The translations under genes were made by a program, and so were the position numbers. The notes below the pieces were generated by a model. The model made no database searches and was not told where the DNA came from. It saw only the letters and a list, made by a program, of their open reading frames with translations. Shown piece by piece: positions 35,339 through 44,899 of a stretch of 64,000 bases of DNA. The stretch lies in the NCBI RefSeq assembly GCF_000600335.2, contig NZ_KK088553.1, positions 1-64,000 on the forward strand, written 5' to 3'. Source of the stretch: Rubellimicrobium mesophilum DSM 19309 (lineage in GTDB: Bacteria > Pseudomonadota > Alphaproteobacteria > Rhodobacterales > Rhodobacteraceae). The first letter of the stretch is position 1; every line of letters starts with the position of its first letter.

Positions 35339-36925
35339 TCACGCGAACCACCACCGCTCCGGCGCGCGGAAGCCGTCGAGGATCCAGTTCGCCCCCACCA
35401 CCTCGGGATGGGCGACCTTCTCGCTCAGCGCCATGGTGTAGTTGGCGAACATCGGGATGATGATGCCCCCCTCGTCGCGGACGAGGCGCTGCATCTCGCT
35501 GTACATCTCCTGCCGCCGCGCCTGGTCGAGCTCCACGCGCGCCTGCACGATCAGCTCGTTGAAGCGCTCGTTGTCCCAGTAGGTCTCGTTCCACTCGGCG
35601 CCCCGGACATAAGCGGTGCTGAACATCCAGTCCTGCGTCGGCCGCCCGCCCCAGTAGGTCGCGGTGAAGGGCTTCTGCATCCAGACGTTGGACCAGTAGC
35701 CGTCGTCGGGCTCGCGCACGACGTTGACGGTGATCCCCGCCGCCGCCGCCTTCTCGGCGTAGAGCAGCCCCGAATCGATGCAGCTCTCGAAGGCCGAGTT
35801 GGCGAGGTGCAGGTCCACCGACAGGTTCTCCATCCCCGCCTGGCTCAGGTGCCACTTCGCCTTCTCGGGGTCGTAGACCCGCTGCTCGATGGAGGCGTCG
35901 AAGTAGGGCATCGACGGGTTGATCGGCATGTCGTTCCCCACCGACCCGTAGCCGTTCAGGATCTTGTCCACGAGCTCCTGCCGGTCGATGGCGAGCTTCA
36001 GCGCCATCCGCACGTTGTTGTCGCTGAAGGGCGCCGCCCGCGTGTCCATCGGGTAGCCGTAGTGCTCGCCCCCGTTGAGGCTGATGATCTCGATCCCCGG
36101 CGCCCGCTCCAGCAGGTTGACCGTGGGCAGGTCCACCCGGTCGATCACGTCCACCTGCCCGCTCATCAGCGCGTTCTGCCGCGCCGCCGCGTCGACGATG
36201 GACAGCAGCTCCAGCCCGTCGAAGTAGGGCAGGCCCGGCTTGAAGTAGTTGGGGTTCCGCGACAGGCTCGCCCGCACGCCCGGCTCGAAGTGGTCGAGGA
36301 GGAACGGCCCCGCGCCGATGGTGCCCAGCGGGTCGATCTTGCCGTCCTGCGCCGGCCGGATCGGCAGGTGGTAGTCGGACAGCAGCACCGGGAAGTCGGC
36401 GTTCCCCGCCTCCAGCGTGAAGACCACGACGTTGTCGCCGTCGGCCTTGAGTTCCGTGACCGGCGCCAGCACCGACTTCACGGCCGAGGTCGACTCCTCG
36501 CCCCGGTGGTAGTCGATGGACGCCACCACGTCCGCCGCCGTCACCGGCCGGCCGTCGTGGAACTGCACCCCCGGCCGCAGCCGCACGGTCCAGGTCTTGG
36601 CGTCCGGCGTCGACTCCCAGCCCTCCGCCAGATCCCCCTCCAGCGATCCGTCCGGCATCACCACCGTCAGGTAGGCGTTGTAGGCGTGGAGGAGCATATG
36701 GACGTAGACGTGCTCGGCCACCGCCGGGTCCACGGTGTCCGAGGTGTTGCCCGCCGCGATGCCGATCCGCAGCGTGCCGCCCTGCTTGGGCTCGGACTGG
36801 GCCAGGGCCCGCCCGGCGCCCAGCGGTCCCATCAGCGCCGCCGCACCGAAGGCCGCGCTGCCCTTCAGGATGCCACGGCGCGAGATGCCGCCGGCGAGTC
36901 CCGGTCGGATCAGTCTGGTCATCAT
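35339..36925 (-). CDS. Oligopeptide-type ABC transporter substrate-binding protein
   Basis: The 528-residue protein has a twin-arginine signal (ISRRGILKGSAAFGAAALMGPLGAGRALA), so it is probably exported folded. It shows the family 5 solute-binding pattern: GGTLRIGIAAG, LAEGWESTPDAKTWTVRLRPGVQFHDGRPVTAADVV, GTIGAGPFLLDHFEPG and NNVRMALKLAIDRQELVDKIL. It heads the operon for the fused ATPase and two permeases. The solute cannot be deduced; peptides, opines and quaternary amines have all been reported for this family. Confidence 0.9.
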   Translation of the reverse strand: MMTRLIRPGLAGGISRRGILKGSAAFGAAALMGPLGAGRALAQSEPKQGGTLRIGIAAGNTSDTVDPAVAEHVYVHMLLHAYNAYLTVVMPDGSLEGDLAEGWESTPDAKTWTVRLRPGVQFHDGRPVTAADVVASIDYHRGEESTSAVKSVLAPVTELKADGDNVVVFTLEAGNADFPVLLSDYHLPIRPAQDGKIDPLGTIGAGPFLLDHFEPGVRASLSRNPNYFKPGLPYFDGLELLSIVDAAARQNALMSGQVDVIDRVDLPTVNLLERAPGIEIISLNGGEHYGYPMDTRAAPFSDNNVRMALKLAIDRQELVDKILNGYGSVGNDMPINPSMPYFDASIEQRVYDPEKAKWHLSQAGMENLSVDLHLANSAFESCIDSGLLYAEKAAAAGITVNVVREPDDGYWSNVWMQKPFTATYWGGRPTQDWMFSTAYVRGAEWNETYWDNERFNELIVQARVELDQARRQEMYSEMQRLVRDEGGIIIPMFANYTMALSEKVAHPEVVGANWILDGFRAPERWWFA

Positions 36926-37035
36926 TACCTCCCCTGGGCTTTTGCCCGTTGTTTGGGCCGATCAAACCCCAGCCCGCTTCGCCGCGCAACAATTTCGCGC
37001 GGGGAGGACGTCAAACCTTCCGGATGGCCTCCCGG

Positions 37036-37407
37036 TCAGGCGCCTTCGTCGATCTCGTGCATGGCCCAGAGGTAGCCCACGAAAGCCCCCTTCACGAGCC
37101 GCAGCACCACCAGCGTCAGCACCGTCACCGCTCCCGTCACGATCAGCGAGAGCGTCAGGGGGTCCGGCCGCAGCCCCACGTAACTCCATCCCAGGATCGG
37201 GATCAGCAGGAGCCCCACGACGGTGATGGTGATGAAGGCCGGCCCGTCCGCCGCGCGGTAGCGGCCCAGCGGCTCCCCGCAGTGGGGGCATTCCGGCACC
37301 ACCCGCAGGTAGCCCGCGAAGAGCCGCCCCTCGCCGCAGTTCGGACAGCGGCCCAGCATCCCGCGCCGCATCGCCCGTCCCGTGTCGCGCTCCTCAGGCT
37401 CCGCCAT
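37036..37407 (-). CDS. DUF983 family membrane protein
   Basis: The 123-residue protein has two CxxC pairs forming a probable zinc ribbon (GRCPNCGEGRLF at about 20-31 and PECPHCGEPLGRY near 38-50) followed by two transmembrane helices (AFITITVVGLLLIPILGW and LTLSLIVTGAVTVLTLVVLRLVKG). This is the DUF983 pattern, often found near cytochrome oxidase genes but not here. GGAGG precedes the ATG. Function unknown. It stands alone between the peptide transporter and the CdhR-like regulator. Confidence 0.88.
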   Translation of the reverse strand: MAEPEERDTGRAMRRGMLGRCPNCGEGRLFAGYLRVVPECPHCGEPLGRYRAADGPAFITITVVGLLLIPILGWSYVGLRPDPLTLSLIVTGAVTVLTLVVLRLVKGAFVGYLWAMHEIDEGA

Positions 37408-37462
37408 GGCCCACCTCCGGCCCCGCTCCCCCGCCCAACGCCGCGACCCACGCGCCGTTCCG

Positions 37463-38431
37463 TCACGGCACCCGCCGCCGCGCCCGGGCGAGCGCCCGCG
37501 CCTCCTGCGCCGTCATCCCCGCGTGCCGCCGGAAGGCCCGCGAGAAGGCCGAGGCCGAGCCGAACCCCGTCCGCAGCGCCACCTCGCTCAACGGCAGCGC
37601 CGTATCCGTCACCAGCCGCCGCGCCGCCAGCAGCCGCAGCCCCGCGTAATAGGCCCCCGGCGTCGTCCCCAGCGCCTCGCGGAACAGCGTCTCCAGCCGC
37701 CGCACCGAGACGCCGGCCCGTCGCGCCAGCACCTCCGTCGGCAGCGGCCGCTCCAAGGCCCCCTCCATCGCCCGGACCGCCGCCGCCACGCGCGGCTCCC
37801 GCGCCGCCACCCGGCCCATGCTGACGAGCGGCTGCGGGTCCGCCCCCGAGCGCGTCTCCTCGTAGACGAACACGCTCGCCACATCGAGCGCCGCCGTCTC
37901 CCCCCACCGCTCCCGGATGAGCGCCAGCATCAGGTCGAAGGCCGGCGAGGCCCCGCCCGCCGTCATCACCCGCCCGTCCACCACCCAGCGGTCCGCGACC
38001 ACGTCCGTCCCCGGATGGAAGGCCGCGAAGTCCTCCAGGTCCTCCCAATGCGCCGTCGCCCGCTTCCCCTCCAGCAGCCCCAGCGCCCCCAGCACCCAGG
38101 CCCCCGACTCGATCCCCGCCACCATCCCGAATCGCGGCGCGACCCGCCGCAGCGCCCCCAGCACCGGCTTCGTCGCGTGCTCCAGCACGTCGAAGCCCGC
38201 GACCACCGCCAGCAGGTCGCCCCCCGCATCCGGGCCCAGCGCCTCCCCCGCCACCGGCAGCCCGCAGGTCGTCACCGCGCCGCCCTCGGGCGTCACGACC
38301 CGCCAGACCACCCGCTCCGCCCCGCTCACGCGGTTCAGCGCCCGCCAGGGGTCGATCGCCGAGGCGACCGTCATCAGGCTGCTCCCCGGCAGCACGACCA
38401 CGGTCACGGCAAAGGGCGTTGCGTCGCTCAT
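37463..38431 (-). CDS. cdhR: GlxA/CdhR-type AraC-family regulator
   Basis: The 322-residue protein (preferred start MSDATPFAVTVVVLPG) couples an N-terminal DJ-1/PfpI-like domain (AGIESGAWVLGALGLLEGKRATAHWEDLEDF around residues 110-145) to a C-terminal AraC DNA-binding domain with two helix-turn-helix units (TEVLARRAGVSVRRLETLFREALG and LSEVALRTGFGSASAFSRAFRRHAG). Regulators of this type, CdhR and GbdR, respond to carnitine and betaine in Pseudomonas. It diverges from the carnitine genes with an 89-base spacer, which supports CdhR. Ligand assignment is by context. Confidence 0.82.
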   Translation of the reverse strand: MSDATPFAVTVVVLPGSSLMTVASAIDPWRALNRVSGAERVVWRVVTPEGGAVTTCGLPVAGEALGPDAGGDLLAVVAGFDVLEHATKPVLGALRRVAPRFGMVAGIESGAWVLGALGLLEGKRATAHWEDLEDFAAFHPGTDVVADRWVVDGRVMTAGGASPAFDLMLALIRERWGETAALDVASVFVYEETRSGADPQPLVSMGRVAAREPRVAAAVRAMEGALERPLPTEVLARRAGVSVRRLETLFREALGTTPGAYYAGLRLLAARRLVTDTALPLSEVALRTGFGSASAFSRAFRRHAGMTAQEARALARARRRVP

Positions 38432-38520
38432 GGCGCGATCTGTCAAACCTCCTGCGTTCCGCGTCAAGCAACACCCCGCACCGCTCGGCGATAGTGGCCC
38501 TCAAGAACAAGGACCCCGCC

Positions 38521-39429
38521 ATGCCCCTCACGCCCTCCCGCGACGTCTTCATCACCTGCGCCGTCACCGGCGCGGGCGACACCACCGGCCGCTCCGACAA
38601 GGTGCCCGTCACGCCCCGCCAGATCGCCGACGCCTGCCTCGAGGCCAATGCCGAGGGCGCCGCCGTCGTCCACATCCACGTCCGCGACCCCCAGACGGGC
38701 AAGGCCGCCCGCCACCCCGACCTCTACGCCGAGGTGGTCGAATACATCCGCGAATCGGGCCAGGACATGGTCCTGAACCTCACGGCCGGCATGGGCGGCG
38801 ACCTCACCCTAGGTTCCCCCGACTCGCCCCTACCGCCCGCCGAGAAGGGCACCGACATGGTGGGCGCGGAGGAGCGCCTCGAACACGTTGCGAAGCTCCT
38901 CCCCGAAATCTGCACCCTCGACTGCGGAACGATGAACTTCGGCGAGGGCGACTACATCATGGTCAACACGCCCTCGATGCTCCTCGCCATGGCGCGCGGG
39001 ATGCAGGCCCTCGGCATCCGCCCCGAGATCGAGGCCTTCGACACCGGCCACATTCTCCTCGCCAGGTGGCTGCAATCGCAGGGCGTCCTCGACGACCCCA
39101 TCATGATCCAGCTCTGCATGGGCATCCCCTGGGGCGCCCCCGACGACCTCACGACCTTCATGGCGATGCGCCAGGCCGTCCCCGCCGACTGGACCGTCTC
39201 GGCCTTCTCCATCGGCCGCAACCAGCTCCCCTACGTGGGCCTCGCCGTCGCCGGCGGCTGCCACGTCCGCGTGGGCCTCGAGGACAACATCTGGCTGGGC
39301 AAGGGCCAACTCGCCACCAACGGCGACCTCGTGGCCCAAGCCCGCAAGACCATCGAGGGCACCGGCGCCCGCCTCCTCTCCCCCGCAGAAGTCCGGGAAA
39401 AACTGAAGCTCCAAAAGCGGTGGGCCTGA
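38521..39429 (+). CDS. cdhC: BKACE (DUF849) 3-keto acid cleavage enzyme, probably 3-dehydrocarnitine cleaving
   Basis: The 302-residue TIM-barrel enzyme begins with VFITCAVTGAGDTTGRSDKVPVTP and contains AAVVHIHVRDPQTGKAARHPDLY (metal-binding HxH), LNLTAGMGG, EAFDTGHI and GGCHVRVGLEDN with the conserved His, Arg and Glu. The family transfers an acetyl unit between a beta-keto acid and an acyl-CoA. Next to carnitine dehydrogenase it should convert 3-dehydrocarnitine plus acetyl-CoA to betainyl-CoA plus acetoacetate. First gene of a tightly packed operon divergent from the CdhR-like gene; AAGGA precedes the ATG. Confidence 0.85.
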   Translation: MPLTPSRDVFITCAVTGAGDTTGRSDKVPVTPRQIADACLEANAEGAAVVHIHVRDPQTGKAARHPDLYAEVVEYIRESGQDMVLNLTAGMGGDLTLGSPDSPLPPAEKGTDMVGAEERLEHVAKLLPEICTLDCGTMNFGEGDYIMVNTPSMLLAMARGMQALGIRPEIEAFDTGHILLARWLQSQGVLDDPIMIQLCMGIPWGAPDDLTTFMAMRQAVPADWTVSAFSIGRNQLPYVGLAVAGGCHVRVGLEDNIWLGKGQLATNGDLVAQARKTIEGTGARLLSPAEVREKLKLQKRWA

Positions 39430-40884
39430 TGACCATTCAACGAACGGCCGTCCTCGGCGGCGGCGTCATCGGCGCGGGCTGGGTCGCGCGCCTCCTGGAG
39501 AACGGACGACGTCGCCGTCTTCGACCCCGCCCCCGACGCCGAGCGCCGCCTCTCCGAGGCCCTCGCCAACGCCGACGCCGCCTATGCCAAGCTCCTCACG
39601 GCCCCGCGCCGCGCCAAGGGCAAGCTCCGTATGGCCTCCTCCGTCGCCGACGCCTGCCGCGACGCCGACCTGATCGTCGAGGCCGTCCCCGAGCGCCTCG
39701 ACATCAAGCACCGCGTCTACGCCGAGGCCGAGACCACCGCCAAGCCCGACGCGCTCATTGCCTCGTCCACCAGCGGCATCAAGCCCACCGACCTCCAGGG
39801 CCCGCTCCAACACCCCGAGCGCCTCCTCGTCGTCCACCCGTTCAACCCCGTCTACCTCCTCCCGGTCGTGGAGATCGTCGGCGGCCAGCAGACCTCCGAG
39901 GACGCCATTCAGCGCGCGATGACCTTCTACCCCACCCTTGGGATGAAGCCCGTCCGCGTCCGGAAGGAGATCGAGGCCTTCGTCGCCGACCGCCTCCTCG
40001 AAGCCCTCTGGCGCGAGGCGCTCTGGCTCATCAAGGACGGCATCTGCACCACGCAGGAGCTCGACGACATCGTCCGCTACGGCTTCGGCCTCCGCTGGGC
40101 CCAGCTCGGCGTCTTCGACACCTACCGCGTCGCCGGGGGCGAGGCCGGGATGCGCCACTTCATGGCCCAGTTCGGCCCCTGCCTCTCCTGGCCCTGGACC
40201 AAGCTCATGGACGTCCCCGAGTTCGACGACGTCCTCGTCGACCTCATCGCCGGGCAAAGCGACGCGCAAAGCGGCCATATCCCCATCCGCCAGCTCGAAC
40301 GCATCCGCGACGACAACCTCATCGCCATCCAGAAGGCGCTCCAGGCCAACAACTGGGGCGCTGGCGAGGCCCTTGCGCGGCACGAGGCCGCCCTCGCCAA
40401 GGACGCCCCCGAGCCCGACTGGTCGAAGCCGCTGCCCACCTTCGCGATCCGCGTCCCGGCCCACTGGCTCGACTACAACGGCCACATGACCGAGAGCCGC
40501 TACCTCGAAGCCTTCGCCTTCGCCACGGACGGCTTCATGCGCATGATCGGGACCGACGCCGACGCCATCGCCGCCGGCCACTCCCTCTTCACCGCCGAGA
40601 CCCACATCCGCCACTTGGGCGAGGTCTCCCGCGACGAGGACATCGCCATCACCACCCAGGTGATCGAGGCCAAGGGCAAGAAGGTCCACCTCTGGCACGA
40701 GATGCGCGAAGGCTCCCGCCTCCTCGCGACCTCCGAGCACCTCCTGATCCACATGGACCTCAACGCCCGCGCCAGCGCCGAGCCCCCGCCCGCCGTCCGT
40801 GCGAAACTGGACCACGTCGCCCAGGCCCACGCGAGCCTTCCCACCCCCGACGGCCTCGGCCGCCACGTCGGCCAGCGGAGGTGA
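39429..40884 (+). pseudogene. cdhA: L-carnitine 3-dehydrogenase fused to a thioesterase, frameshifted
   Basis: The start overlaps the preceding stop (TGATG). MTIQRTAVLGGGVIGAGWVARLLENG is the NAD loop, after which the match resumes in another frame with DVAVFDPAPDAERRL. One extra base (or two missing) at about 39500-39508 explains it. Then come the hydroxyacyl-CoA dehydrogenase-like core (LIVEAVPERLDIK, VVHPFNPVYLLPVVEIVGG, EAFVADRLLEALWREAL) and, from about residue 345, a hotdog thioesterase (PAHWLDYNGHMTESRYLEAFAFATDGFMR). The fusion fits dehydrogenase plus betainyl-CoA thioesterase (CdhB function). About 484 residues when repaired. Confidence 0.82.
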
Positions 40885-40888
40885 CGCC

Positions 40889-42052
40889 ATGCACTTCGGA
40901 CTGACCGACGAGCAGCGCCTCATCGTCGACACCACCCGCGCCTTCGTCGAGAACGAGCTCTACCCGCACGAGGCCGAGGTCGAGCGCACCGGCACCTTGC
41001 GCCGCGAGGTCATCGAGGAGGTCAAGGCCAAGGCCATCGCCGCCGGCCTCTACGCCGCCAACATCCCCGAGGAGTTCGGCGGCACCGGCCTCGATACCCT
41101 GACCTGGCTCCTCTACGAGAAGGAGCTCGGCCGCGCCAACTACGCCCTTCACTGGACCTGCGTGGCCCGCCCCTCCAACATCCTCTGCGCCGGCACCCCC
41201 GAGCAGCGCGAGCGCTACCTGATGCCGTGCGTCCGCGGCGAGACCTGGGACTGCCTCGCCATGACCGAGCCCGGCGCCGGCTCCGACCTGCGCGGCATGA
41301 AGGCCACCGCCCGGCAGGACGGCCCCGACTGGGTCCTCAACGGCACCAAGCACTTCATCTCCCACGCCGACATCGCGGGCTTCGTCATCGCCTTCCTGGC
41401 CTCGGGTGAGGAAGACACGCCGCGAGGCAAGAAGAAGCGCATCACCGCCTTCTTCGTGGACCGCGACACGCCCGGCCTGACGATCCGCGACGGCTACCGC
41501 AACGTCTCCCACCGGGGCTACACCAACAGCGTCATCGAGTTCGACGACGTCCGCTTGCCCTCGGAGCAGGTCCTTGGCGAGCCCCACAAGGGTTTCGAGG
41601 TCGCCAACCAGTGGCTCGGCGCCACACGGTTGCAGGTCGGCGCGACCTGCCTCGGCCGGGCGGAACGGGCCTTCGGCCACGCCGTCGAATGGGCCGCCAC
41701 CCGGACCCAGTTCGGCCAGCCTATCGGCAAGAACCAGGGTGTCAGCTTCAAGCTCGCCGACATGGCAACCGAGATGAAGGCCGCCGAGCTGATGATCCTG
41801 GAGGCCGGCTGGAAGTTCGACCAGGGCACCGCCTCCGACGCCGACATGGCCATGGCGAAGCTCAAGGCGACCGAGATGCTTGCCATGGTCGCCGACGAGG
41901 CCATCCAGATCTACGGCGGCATGGGCCTGATGGAGGAGCTGCCCCTCGAACGCATCTGGCGCGACGCCCGCGTCGAACGCATCTGGGAGGGCACCAGCGA
42001 GATCCAGCGCCACATCATCAGCCGCGCCCTCCTGCGCCCCTTCGGTGCCTGA
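40889..42052 (+). CDS. Acyl-CoA dehydrogenase, probably gamma-butyrobetainyl-CoA dehydrogenase
   Basis: The 387-residue flavoenzyme has the ACAD layout: helical N-domain (FGLTDEQRLIVDTTRAFVENELYP), FAD/substrate strand LAMTEPGAGSDLRGMKATA, and C-domain with RTQFGQPIGKNQGVSFKLADM and IYGGMGLMEELPLERIWRDARVERIWEGTSEIQ, whose Glu in WEGTSE is the likely catalytic base. Position between the carnitine dehydrogenase and a CoA ligase plus CaiD-type hydratase suggests oxidation of gamma-butyrobetainyl-CoA to crotonobetainyl-CoA. It starts four bases after the previous gene. Specificity is inferred from context. Confidence 0.85.
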   Translation: MHFGLTDEQRLIVDTTRAFVENELYPHEAEVERTGTLRREVIEEVKAKAIAAGLYAANIPEEFGGTGLDTLTWLLYEKELGRANYALHWTCVARPSNILCAGTPEQRERYLMPCVRGETWDCLAMTEPGAGSDLRGMKATARQDGPDWVLNGTKHFISHADIAGFVIAFLASGEEDTPRGKKKRITAFFVDRDTPGLTIRDGYRNVSHRGYTNSVIEFDDVRLPSEQVLGEPHKGFEVANQWLGATRLQVGATCLGRAERAFGHAVEWAATRTQFGQPIGKNQGVSFKLADMATEMKAAELMILEAGWKFDQGTASDADMAMAKLKATEMLAMVADEAIQIYGGMGLMEELPLERIWRDARVERIWEGTSEIQRHIISRALLRPFGA

Positions 42053-44109
42053 TGCGCGACCTCGCTCCCCCCGCCCGCGACCTCTCCCGCCTCCTCCGCC
42101 CCCGCTCCGTCGCCCTTTTCGGCGGCGGCTGGGCCGAGAACGTGATCGTCCAGCTCCGCAAGGCATGTTTCACGGGAAACATCTGGCCCGTCCACCCCAA
42201 GCGGGCGGAGATCGCAGGAGTTCCCTGCCTCCCCAGCCTCGCCGACCTCCCCAGCGCCCCCGACGCCGCCTTCGTCGGTGTGAACCGCGAGGCCTCGGTG
42301 GAGGTCATCGCCGCGCTCTCCGCCATGGGCGCGGGCGGCGCGGTCTGCTTCGCCTCCGGCTTCAAGGAGACCGAGGAGGGCGCCGGCGCCGACCTCCAGG
42401 ACCGCCTCGTCGCGGCGGCCGGGTCCATGCCGATCCTCGGCCCCAACTGCTACGGGTTCCTGAACGCCCTCGACATGGTGACGCTCTGGCCCGACCAGCA
42501 CGGCCTCGTCGCGGTCGAACGCGGCATCGCCATCGTCGGCCAGTCGTCCAACGTCGCCATCAACCTGACCATGCAGCGGCGTGGCCTCCCCATCGCCTAT
42601 GTCCTGATGGCCGGGAACCAGGCCCAGACCGGCCTCGCCGACCTCGCCCTCGCCGCGCTCCACGACCCGCGCGTCACCGCCGTCGGGATGCACGTCGAGG
42701 GCTTCGGCGACCTCCGCGCCTTCGAAGCCATGGCCCAGGAGGCCCGCCGCCTCGGCAAGCCCGTCGTCGTCCTGAAAGCCGGCCGCTCCGCCGCCGCCCA
42801 GGCCGCGACGCTCACTCACACCGCGAGCCTCGCCGGAGGCTCCGCCGTGGCCTCCGCCTTCCTCAAGCGGACGGGCTGCACCGAGGTCACCTCCCTCGGC
42901 GCCTTCCTCGAGACCCTGAAGCTCCTCCACCTCGGCGGCTCCCTCGCGGGCCCGAACGTCGTCTCCGTCTCCTGCTCCGGCGGCGAGGCGAGCCTCATGG
43001 CCGACGGCGCCGAAGGCACGGCGATCCAGTGGCGCCCCTTCCCCGACGTGACCCGGCAGGAGCTGCGCGAAATCCTCGGCCCCATCGTCACCGTCGCGAA
43101 CCCGCTCGACTACCACACCTTCATCTGGGGCGACACGGAGCGCATGACCGCCACCTTCTCGGCGGTCCTCCGGGGCGGCTTCGACCTGGGCTGCTTCGTC
43201 CTCGACCTCCCCCGCGCCGACCGCTGCTCGCCCGAGGGCTACCGCTGCGCCATCGACGCCATCCTCGCCGCTCGCCAAGCCACCGGAGCCCGCACCGCCG
43301 TCCTCGCCTCCCTCCCCGAGGCCATCGACGAGGCCCTCACCGCCCGGTTCGAGTCCCACGGCGTCACCGTCCTTCACGGCATGACCGACGGCCTCGCCGC
43401 CATCGACGCGGCCATCCATGCGGGTCGCCTCGCCCCATCAGACACGCCCGCCCTCCTCGCCCGCCCCGGTGCGCCCGGCGAAGCAACCACCCTCTCCGAA
43501 GCCGAGTCCAAGGCCGCCCTCGCCCGCCACGGCCTCCGCGTCCCCGCCTCCGCCACGGCTCCCGACGCGGACGGCATCGTCCAAGCAGCCCGGACCCTCC
43601 GCTTCCCTCTCGCCCTGAAAGCCCTCGGCGTGGCCCACAAATCCGAGTCCGGCGCCGTCGCCCTCCACCTCGCCACTCCCGAGGCCCTCCGCGACGCCGC
43701 CCAGCGCCTCGCCCCCCTAGGTACCGGCCTCCTCGCCGAGGAAATGGCCCCACCCGGCCCCGAGCTCCTCGTCGGCGTCACCCGCGACCCCACCGGCCTC
43801 CTCGCCCTCACCATCGGCGCAGGCGGCGTGCTGACTGAACTCCTCCGCGACAGCGCCACCCTCGTCCTCCCGGCCACCCGCGACGAACTCCAGGACGCGC
43901 TGATGAGCCTCCGCCTCGCCGCGCTCCTCAAAGGCTACCGAGGCCAGCCCCCCGCCGACCTCGACGCCCTCCTCGACGCCATCGAAGCCATCGCCGCCTA
44001 CGCGCGGACCGAGGCCCCTCGCCTCTTCGAGCTCGACGTGAACCCCCTCATCGCCGGCCCGCACGGGGCCGTCGCCGTGGACGCCCTGATCCGACTGGAA
44101 GCCCCATGA
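42052..44109 (+). CDS. ADP-forming acyl-CoA synthetase (acetate-CoA ligase family)
   Basis: The 685-residue protein joins the domains of NDP-forming acyl-CoA synthetases: a CoA-binding domain (LLRPRSVALFGGGWAENVIVQLRK, LPSAPDAAFVGVNREASVE), succinyl-CoA-ligase-like domains (ILGPNCYGFLNALDMVTLWP, GIAIVGQSSNVAINL) and a C-terminal ATP-grasp half (LSEAESKAALARHGLRVPASA, FPLALKALGVAHKSESGAVALHL, ELLVGVTRDPTGLLALTIGAGG, FELDVNPLIAG). In this operon it probably activates gamma-butyrobetaine or carnitine with CoA, replacing the AMP-forming CaiC of enterobacteria. Its start and stop overlap both neighbours. Confidence 0.85.
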   Translation: MRDLAPPARDLSRLLRPRSVALFGGGWAENVIVQLRKACFTGNIWPVHPKRAEIAGVPCLPSLADLPSAPDAAFVGVNREASVEVIAALSAMGAGGAVCFASGFKETEEGAGADLQDRLVAAAGSMPILGPNCYGFLNALDMVTLWPDQHGLVAVERGIAIVGQSSNVAINLTMQRRGLPIAYVLMAGNQAQTGLADLALAALHDPRVTAVGMHVEGFGDLRAFEAMAQEARRLGKPVVVLKAGRSAAAQAATLTHTASLAGGSAVASAFLKRTGCTEVTSLGAFLETLKLLHLGGSLAGPNVVSVSCSGGEASLMADGAEGTAIQWRPFPDVTRQELREILGPIVTVANPLDYHTFIWGDTERMTATFSAVLRGGFDLGCFVLDLPRADRCSPEGYRCAIDAILAARQATGARTAVLASLPEAIDEALTARFESHGVTVLHGMTDGLAAIDAAIHAGRLAPSDTPALLARPGAPGEATTLSEAESKAALARHGLRVPASATAPDADGIVQAARTLRFPLALKALGVAHKSESGAVALHLATPEALRDAAQRLAPLGTGLLAEEMAPPGPELLVGVTRDPTGLLALTIGAGGVLTELLRDSATLVLPATRDELQDALMSLRLAALLKGYRGQPPADLDALLDAIEAIAAYARTEAPRLFELDVNPLIAGPHGAVAVDALIRLEAP

Positions 44110-44891
44110 CCGACTCCCCGATCAAGACCCGACGCGAGGGCCACGTCCTCGAGGTCACCCTCGACCGCCCCAAGGCCAACGCCGTGGACCTCGCCACCTC
44201 CCGCATCATGGGCGAGACCTTCAAGGCCTTCCGCGACGACCCCGACCTGCGCGTGGCCATCCTCACCGGCGCGGGCGAGAAGTTCTTCTGCCCCGGCTGG
44301 GACCTCAAGGCGGCGGCGGGCGGCGACGCCGTGGACGGCGACTACGGGGTCGGCGGCTTCGGCGGGCTGCAGGAACTGCCCCGCCTCAACAAGCCCGTCA
44401 TCGCCGCCGTGAACGGCATCTGCTGCGGCGGCGGCCTGGAGATCGCCCTCTCCTGCGACATCATCCTCGCGGCCCAGCACGCGACCTTCGCCCTGCCGGA
44501 AATCAGGTCCGGCACCGTCGCCGACGCGGCGTCGATCAAGCTCCCCAAGCGCATCCCCTACCACATCGCCATGGAGATGCTGCTGACGGGGCGCTGGATC
44601 GACGCGGAGGAGGCCCATCGCTGGGGCCTCGTCAACCGCATCATTCCAGCCCCCGACCTCATGGCGCAGGCCTGGGACATGGCCCGCCTGATCGCCTCCG
44701 GCCCCCCCCTCGTCATGGCGGCCATCAAGGAGGTCGTCCGCGACGCCGAGGATTCCAAGTTCCAGGACGCCCTCAACCGCGTCACCCGGCGCCAGCTTCC
44801 CACCGTGGACGCCCTCTATGGCAGCGAGGACCTGATGGAGGGCTTCCGCGCCTTCACCGAGAAGCGCGACCCGGTGTGGAAAGGGCGGTAA
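44106..44891 (+). CDS. caiD: Carnitinyl-CoA dehydratase / crotonobetainyl-CoA hydratase
   Basis: The 261-residue crotonase-fold enzyme has LDRPKANAVDLATSRIMGE, GEKFFCPGWDLKAA (CoA oxyanion-hole region), VNGICCGGGLEIALSCDIILA and LPEIRSGTVADAASIKLPKRIPYHIAMEMLLTGRW. The FCPGWDLKA and VADAAS segments closely match CaiD as I remember it, more than general enoyl-CoA hydratases. It would interconvert crotonobetainyl-CoA and carnitinyl-CoA. Last gene of the operon, overlapping the ligase by four bases, and followed by a REPIN-like repeat. Confidence 0.88.
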   Translation: MTDSPIKTRREGHVLEVTLDRPKANAVDLATSRIMGETFKAFRDDPDLRVAILTGAGEKFFCPGWDLKAAAGGDAVDGDYGVGGFGGLQELPRLNKPVIAAVNGICCGGGLEIALSCDIILAAQHATFALPEIRSGTVADAASIKLPKRIPYHIAMEMLLTGRWIDAEEAHRWGLVNRIIPAPDLMAQAWDMARLIASGPPLVMAAIKEVVRDAEDSKFQDALNRVTRRQLPTVDALYGSEDLMEGFRAFTEKRDPVWKGR

Positions 44892-44899
44892 CGAGCCGA

